Positions 60,196 through 64,000 of a DNA stretch of 64,000 nucleotides are shown here, in pieces. The notes under the pieces were generated by a model. The model had not been told where the DNA came from and ran no database searches. It was given only the letters and a program-made list of their open reading frames with translations. The position numbers and the translations under genes are program-made. The stretch is from the NCBI GenBank assembly GCA_013398295.1, contig VZSF01011283.1:34553-98552 (forward strand), given 5' to 3'. How positions within the stretch are numbered: position 1 is the first letter of the stretch; the number at the start of each line of letters is the position of its first letter. The stretch is from Chionis minor. Lineage: Eukaryota > Chordata > Aves > Charadriiformes > Chionididae.

Positions 60196-62730
60196 TAGAC
60201 TACCCTGAAGCATCGTGTGTGTGGCTTCCAGTTTTACATGGTGTTCCTTAGAGCCTGGAAGTGCTTATGGCTTCGCAAACTGTGATGCAAGTGGAAGTAG
60301 TCTGTAGACAAAATCTGGACTTGCACCCACTGGCTGCTCCACTGAACTGCATTCTCCAGTCTCTGTCATTGTCACCATGCATTGAATAAAGTACCATTAA
60401 AGTACTTAAAGTACTTACATCTTTCCTTAAATAACAAGGAGAAACAGTACAGCACTTTGTGTATTAATCTGTTCCCTGATAGCAGGAGCCAAATTAATTT
60501 CATGGCAGCCTCCAGGGACAGAGGAGGGTTCTTCATAACAAACCTGACAAGGGCACTGCTTCCCCTTCTGATTCCCAGCCCTCAGCACAAACTTGAGCGA
60601 GGACCAAGCACCACTCCATTACAGTGCTGTTCCACTGCGCACCCTCTTATGATTGACAGTGGATATCTTACTTGTCAGTACAAATATTCAAAGAAGCCAC
60701 ATGATTGATGTCCATGGCCTAAAAAGATTCAGTACATTTGTTTTGTCCATTATGTTGTTATCTTTCAGAAGTTCCCATCAGATTAACGATTTCAGTCAGA
60801 AAATAGGGTATGTCCTGTTCTCTCCCCTTCCCTTCCCTGAAGATGAGTTTTTAGCATAATAATCTAACTAAATTGCACTAAAAAAAAAAAAAAAAGGAAG
60901 AAAAAGATAAAGTAGATATATTTTTAAACTTTTCTGTTTCTCTTAAGCTTTAGCTTTAGTGTAAGGGGCACAGGCTGCCTTTCAATCCTCTCTATGCTGG
61001 CAGAGAGGCTTTCTCTGCAGAATAGATTATAGGCAACTGTGCAGTGTGAGTAAATTTGGAAGGAGCTTGTCATCGTAGTTATCAGCACTCCAAAAAGTCC
61101 CAGCCAGCGTCAGAGCTCAACAGTACACAAATATGTAGTAAGACTATCTTCCCTCACAGGACTTGGCCCATCATCACCATGATCCCTGCAACAAAAACCT
61201 CACCTGTGTCATTTGTACCAGGCTCCTAGATTCTGTCTGTGGTGCATGACTGCCAGTCCAACTATAGATTTAATTTTTACTGATGATGTCTGAAACTGCC
61301 AAGCCTAGACAAAACTGCACTGGCAACTCACCCACACTGACCACACACACACATGTCCAGTTCTCTACCCTTAATCCAGACAGCAGACTCAAGCCCAGCA
61401 GGCAACGTTCCCAGTCTCAGATATCTTCATGCCAGTCCCATCATATGCTAAGCAAAGCCCAGTTTCTGTTCTCATCTTTCATTCTTTTCTCTTTGCAGAA
61501 GGTGCTGCCTGAACCCCTCCAGCTACAGTTCTTCACCTTTGTAGAAACAAGCACACCTGCTCAAGCTCCCATTCAGTACTAACACAAGACTCCCCCATTC
61601 TTGAGACAGTCATCCTGCATCACTTCAGGCTGAAAGGGTGGTTTGTAGTGTGTCCTAGAGACAGTAAGCACCATCTTCTGGGTACACTGCATGCAGCACT
61701 ATTTGAGCCACCTTTTGGATCTACAAGAAACAGAAGAAGCACTTGGGTTATTTTATTTAACATGGTATATCTGCTCCAGTAATTTGATGGTGAGCCACTG
61801 TTCAGCAGCATGACTTTAAATAGCTTGCACTGAAATACAGTCTTTTCATGTGACTATGACTCTTGTTTTTTTTCCAATATGATAAGGTGGTGAAAAAATG
61901 TGTCAAAATAGTAGCCTGTTGAAAAGGCTGAAAATCAGTTGATCTGCATTTAAATTTCAGATTACAAAAGCACACTTGGTACTGTGGGTTGTCGTGTGGT
62001 AATATCTGGTTTCTAAAAATCCAGGCATTACAATTTTTAGACGTCTATCAAACAGCTCAGAGACATTAGGTACTGCAGATACTTTTAATGAGAGACAGGT
62101 TACATAGTACAAAAAGCTTAACATAATATGGTATCCTTGGTGTAAATGTTTCTTAAAAGTATTGTGCATATCCACTATGGGAAATATCTTTCCTGAATGG
62201 CTGTGAGAGTGGGAGGTACCTCTGTAGTCATAGAAGATTGTCACTCTATCCCAGACTGGTATATGCATGTGAAAAAATGTGATCCTTCTCTTCCTGGAAA
62301 GGGGAGAGAGATAAAGTGTTTTTAGTGTGAGGCAAAAGGGACCTAGACACCAGGCAGCTACAGCAAGTGTAGTAGCTAACACAGCCAACGCTAGTGGCAG
62401 TTGTGATACAAATGTCTCAGGGGAGAATCCCAGGCTCTGATGACCACAAATGACACCATGAAGACCCCTGAGCTTCTGAGGTTAGTGTGATTAATTGATT
62501 TGTAGTTAGTTCTACTGTATTACTTTCCTGCTTGATTGACAGATAGGTTTGGTTGGAAGAGGATCCTTCTGAGACCCATACCTTTTCACTAGATGATGGA
62601 ACAAGCTGCATGGGTCTTATATTTCAATCCTTTTGATGTTGAATTCATCAGACTTTTGTTGCCTTCTTTGGCTTTGGGTGATCACTGAGCAACATGTTCT
62701 CTGGTGACTATGAACCTGATTGGTTGGCCA
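60196..62730. other. Non-coding stretch, no gene recognised
   Basis: Contains an A16 run (60880-60895), a short CA run (61341-61353) and a doubled AAGTACTT palindrome near 60402-60418. The 143-codon open run at 61957-62388 (minus) has no motif or signal that I recognise. Confidence 0.65.
60880..60895. repeat. A16 run
   Basis: Simple homopolymer; no poly-A signal at the expected distance. Confidence 0.9.
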
Positions 62731-62904
62731 GAGGATTTGTCGATCCCATCCCTGGAAGTGTTCAAGGTCAGGTTGGACTGTGCTTTGAACAACCTCATCT
62801 AGTGGAAGATGTCCTTGTCCATGTCAACTAGGGAGGCTGGACTAGATAATCTTTAAAGGTCCCTTCCAACATGAACAGTTCTATGATCCTACAATTCTGT
62901 GATT
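62731..62904 (+). mobile_element. CR1 LINE 3' end, plus strand
   Basis: Begins near 'gaggatttgtcgatcccatc' (the CR1 'ggtggttgatgccccatccc' motif). It then runs through 'ctggaagtgttcaaggtcag', 'gttggactgtgctttgaac', 'ctagataatctttaaaggtc' and 'ccttccaacatgaac', to octamers 'ttctatgatcc' and 'attctgtgatt'. It is truncated in its 5' part. The good match suggests a fairly young copy. Confidence 0.92.
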
Positions 62905-62958
62905 AGCTCAGTCACACAGTACAGATCCCTTGATTAATCAGTCTCTCCTATAAAATTT

Positions 62959-62973
62959 AAAAAAAAAAAAAAA
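62959..62973. repeat. A15 run
   Basis: Simple homopolymer. Confidence 0.9.
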
Positions 62974-63033
62974 GAAAACAAGTGCCTAGCAAACAGAGCA
63001 AAATGGGTGTCTGTTTTGTGTGGGTGTTTTTTT

Positions 63034-63075
63034 TGTGTGTGCTCCCACCACCTCAGTGTGGTGGGAGCACACACA
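63034..63075. repeat. Perfect inverted repeat, 18-bp stem and 6-base loop
   Basis: TGTGTGTGCTCCCACCAC (63034-63051) is followed by CTCAGT (63052-63057) and then the exact reverse complement of the first arm (63058-63075). One G-T wobble extends the stem (63033 with 63076). A T-rich flank on the left faces an A6 run on the right beyond a short bulge, so a longer imperfect stem is possible. No transposon family is recognised. The absence of mismatches implies recent origin or selection on the pairing. Confidence 0.9.
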
Positions 63076-63978
63076 GATGGGGGAAAAAAGGTTTGCAGAG
63101 GGCATGGGGAAACTCAGATAGCAGTAAATGAAAGAGGAAACATCTGAAATACATGTGCATATTCTCCTTGCTGCCATTTGAAATACTTCTTCACAGGGAA
63201 AAGGGAAGCTGTGCAGAGCCCTCCATAGTGAGCTAATAAATTATTTTTTCCTCATGAAAGCTGGGGGGAGAATGAGGCTGCCACTGACTCCCATCCTCAG
63301 CTATTGGAGTGTAATTGTGCCCAGGGCCAGGCAGCTGCTGCCTCCTGCCCCTAAATGGAAAGGAAGCAGTGCTTTTATTTTAAAGGAGGATTTTGACTGA
63401 AGCAAAATAAAGTAGTCACATAACATACAGAGGCAAATGAGAAAGCTCTTAATTCTCTTCTTCATGTTGGAAGAACAAGGAAAAGCTCAGAGATAGACAC
63501 CCAGTTGTAGCTCAGTCTTGCTGGGAAAAGACTTAATGAGTCAGGAAAAGTTGGGATCAGCTGGAGACAGGAAGGTTAAAAAAAGAATGAAGTCAGTAGA
63601 CTAGGCACTAATTACCTTTGGGGCAAGGGGAGGGCCCATGTTCCATGTCTTCTCACACTCAGTCATCCATGGGGTCTGCCTGTCCCTTTCTTCTGCTCTG
63701 AGGTTTGACCAAGTAGGGTCATCAGGATACCCCACTTGTCCTTACAGACCAGTTTAGCAGTCTCCATGAACAGGAATCCATCCCTAAAAGAGCCACATGG
63801 CTCAGTAATGCTCTGTTTAAACTACTTTTATAAACATGTCAACTCCTGTGCTGTCTCACATTTTGCTGTGTGTCACAGACACCTCACAAGCTTTGTGGGC
63901 CTCTAGATTTGCCTGGCACAGGCAGGACAAGTTGAGGAAATCAACAGAGCATGATTTTGTTCTGGATACCTGCCCTCT

Positions 63979-64000
63979 AGAATCATAGAATAATAGAATG
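63979..64000 (-). mobile_element. CR1 LINE 3' terminus, cut by the window end
   Basis: 'agaatcatagaataatag' followed by 'aatg' is the reverse complement of tandem CR1 octamers. The rest of the element should lie beyond the window edge. Confidence 0.75.

Larger units (their letters stand above)
62905..63978. other. Non-coding stretch with a perfect hairpin
   Basis: Contains an A15 run (62959-62973) and the hairpin at 63034-63075. No gene recognised. Confidence 0.65.

Noticed and set aside
61473..61582. Exon starting after 'tttctctttgcag' at 61498
   Set aside because: Good acceptor, but the open frame ends soon without donor or domain. Such acceptors recur by chance in pyrimidine-rich DNA.
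61957..62388. 143-codon minus-strand open run with hydrophobic N-terminus
   Set aside because: The hydrophobic start is the only protein-like feature. No family resemblance and no supporting context.
1..64000. CRISPR arrays, tRNA or rRNA genes, bacterial operons, CpG islands
   Set aside because: I saw no regularly spaced direct repeats, no cloverleaf with A and B boxes, no ribosome-binding pattern and no CpG-dense block. The content is vertebrate.

Overview
The window looks like non-coding DNA from a bird nuclear genome. The main evidence is a set of CR1 LINE fragments, several with intact 3' ends carrying the ATTCTATG-type octamer instead of a poly-A tail. There is also a solo retroviral LTR of a type common in birds, a few worn MIR-like SINE remnants, short A/T runs and few CpGs. 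This mix fits a neoavian, possibly a passerine, but the species cannot be told from the window. No bacterial or phage organisation is present. I see no protein-coding exon, rRNA, tRNA, CRISPR array or replication origin that I can defend. The longest open frames (143-154 codons) look like chance and show no family motif or coding-like signal. The only recognisable coding sequence is decayed CR1 reverse-transcriptase ORF2.

Layout. 1-8.4 kb is unique-looking DNA with one old CR1 fragment (7285-7560). A solo LTR sits at 8419-9012 between perfect 5-bp duplications (AATAT). 9-37 kb is mostly unique sequence with A/T runs, two strong G-quadruplex motifs (15083-15118 and 27445-27474), MIR-like pieces and several AT-rich, TAAT-rich patches that could be conserved non-coding elements. 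37.4-38.7 kb holds two CR1 3' ends in opposite orientation. 40.9-41.1 kb holds the best MIR-like SINE, next to a probable second LTR (41398-42123, boundaries uncertain). 44.8 kb has a short CR1 end.

50.6-53.2 kb is a cluster of minus-strand CR1. It contains a long, nearly collinear ORF2 copy running from the endonuclease C-terminus through reverse transcriptase to the 3' region, abutting a second internal CR1 piece. Shorter CR1 ends lie at 60.1, 62.7 and 63.98 kb, the last running off the window. A perfect 18-bp stem with a 6-base loop lies at 63034-63075.

The window is best read as an intergenic or intronic stretch whose history is repeat insertion and decay. I did not find a new biological system. 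The items most worth checking are the perfect hairpin, the possible conserved elements, a splice-acceptor plus poly-A-signal pair at 24.5-24.9 kb, and the nested CR1 cluster.
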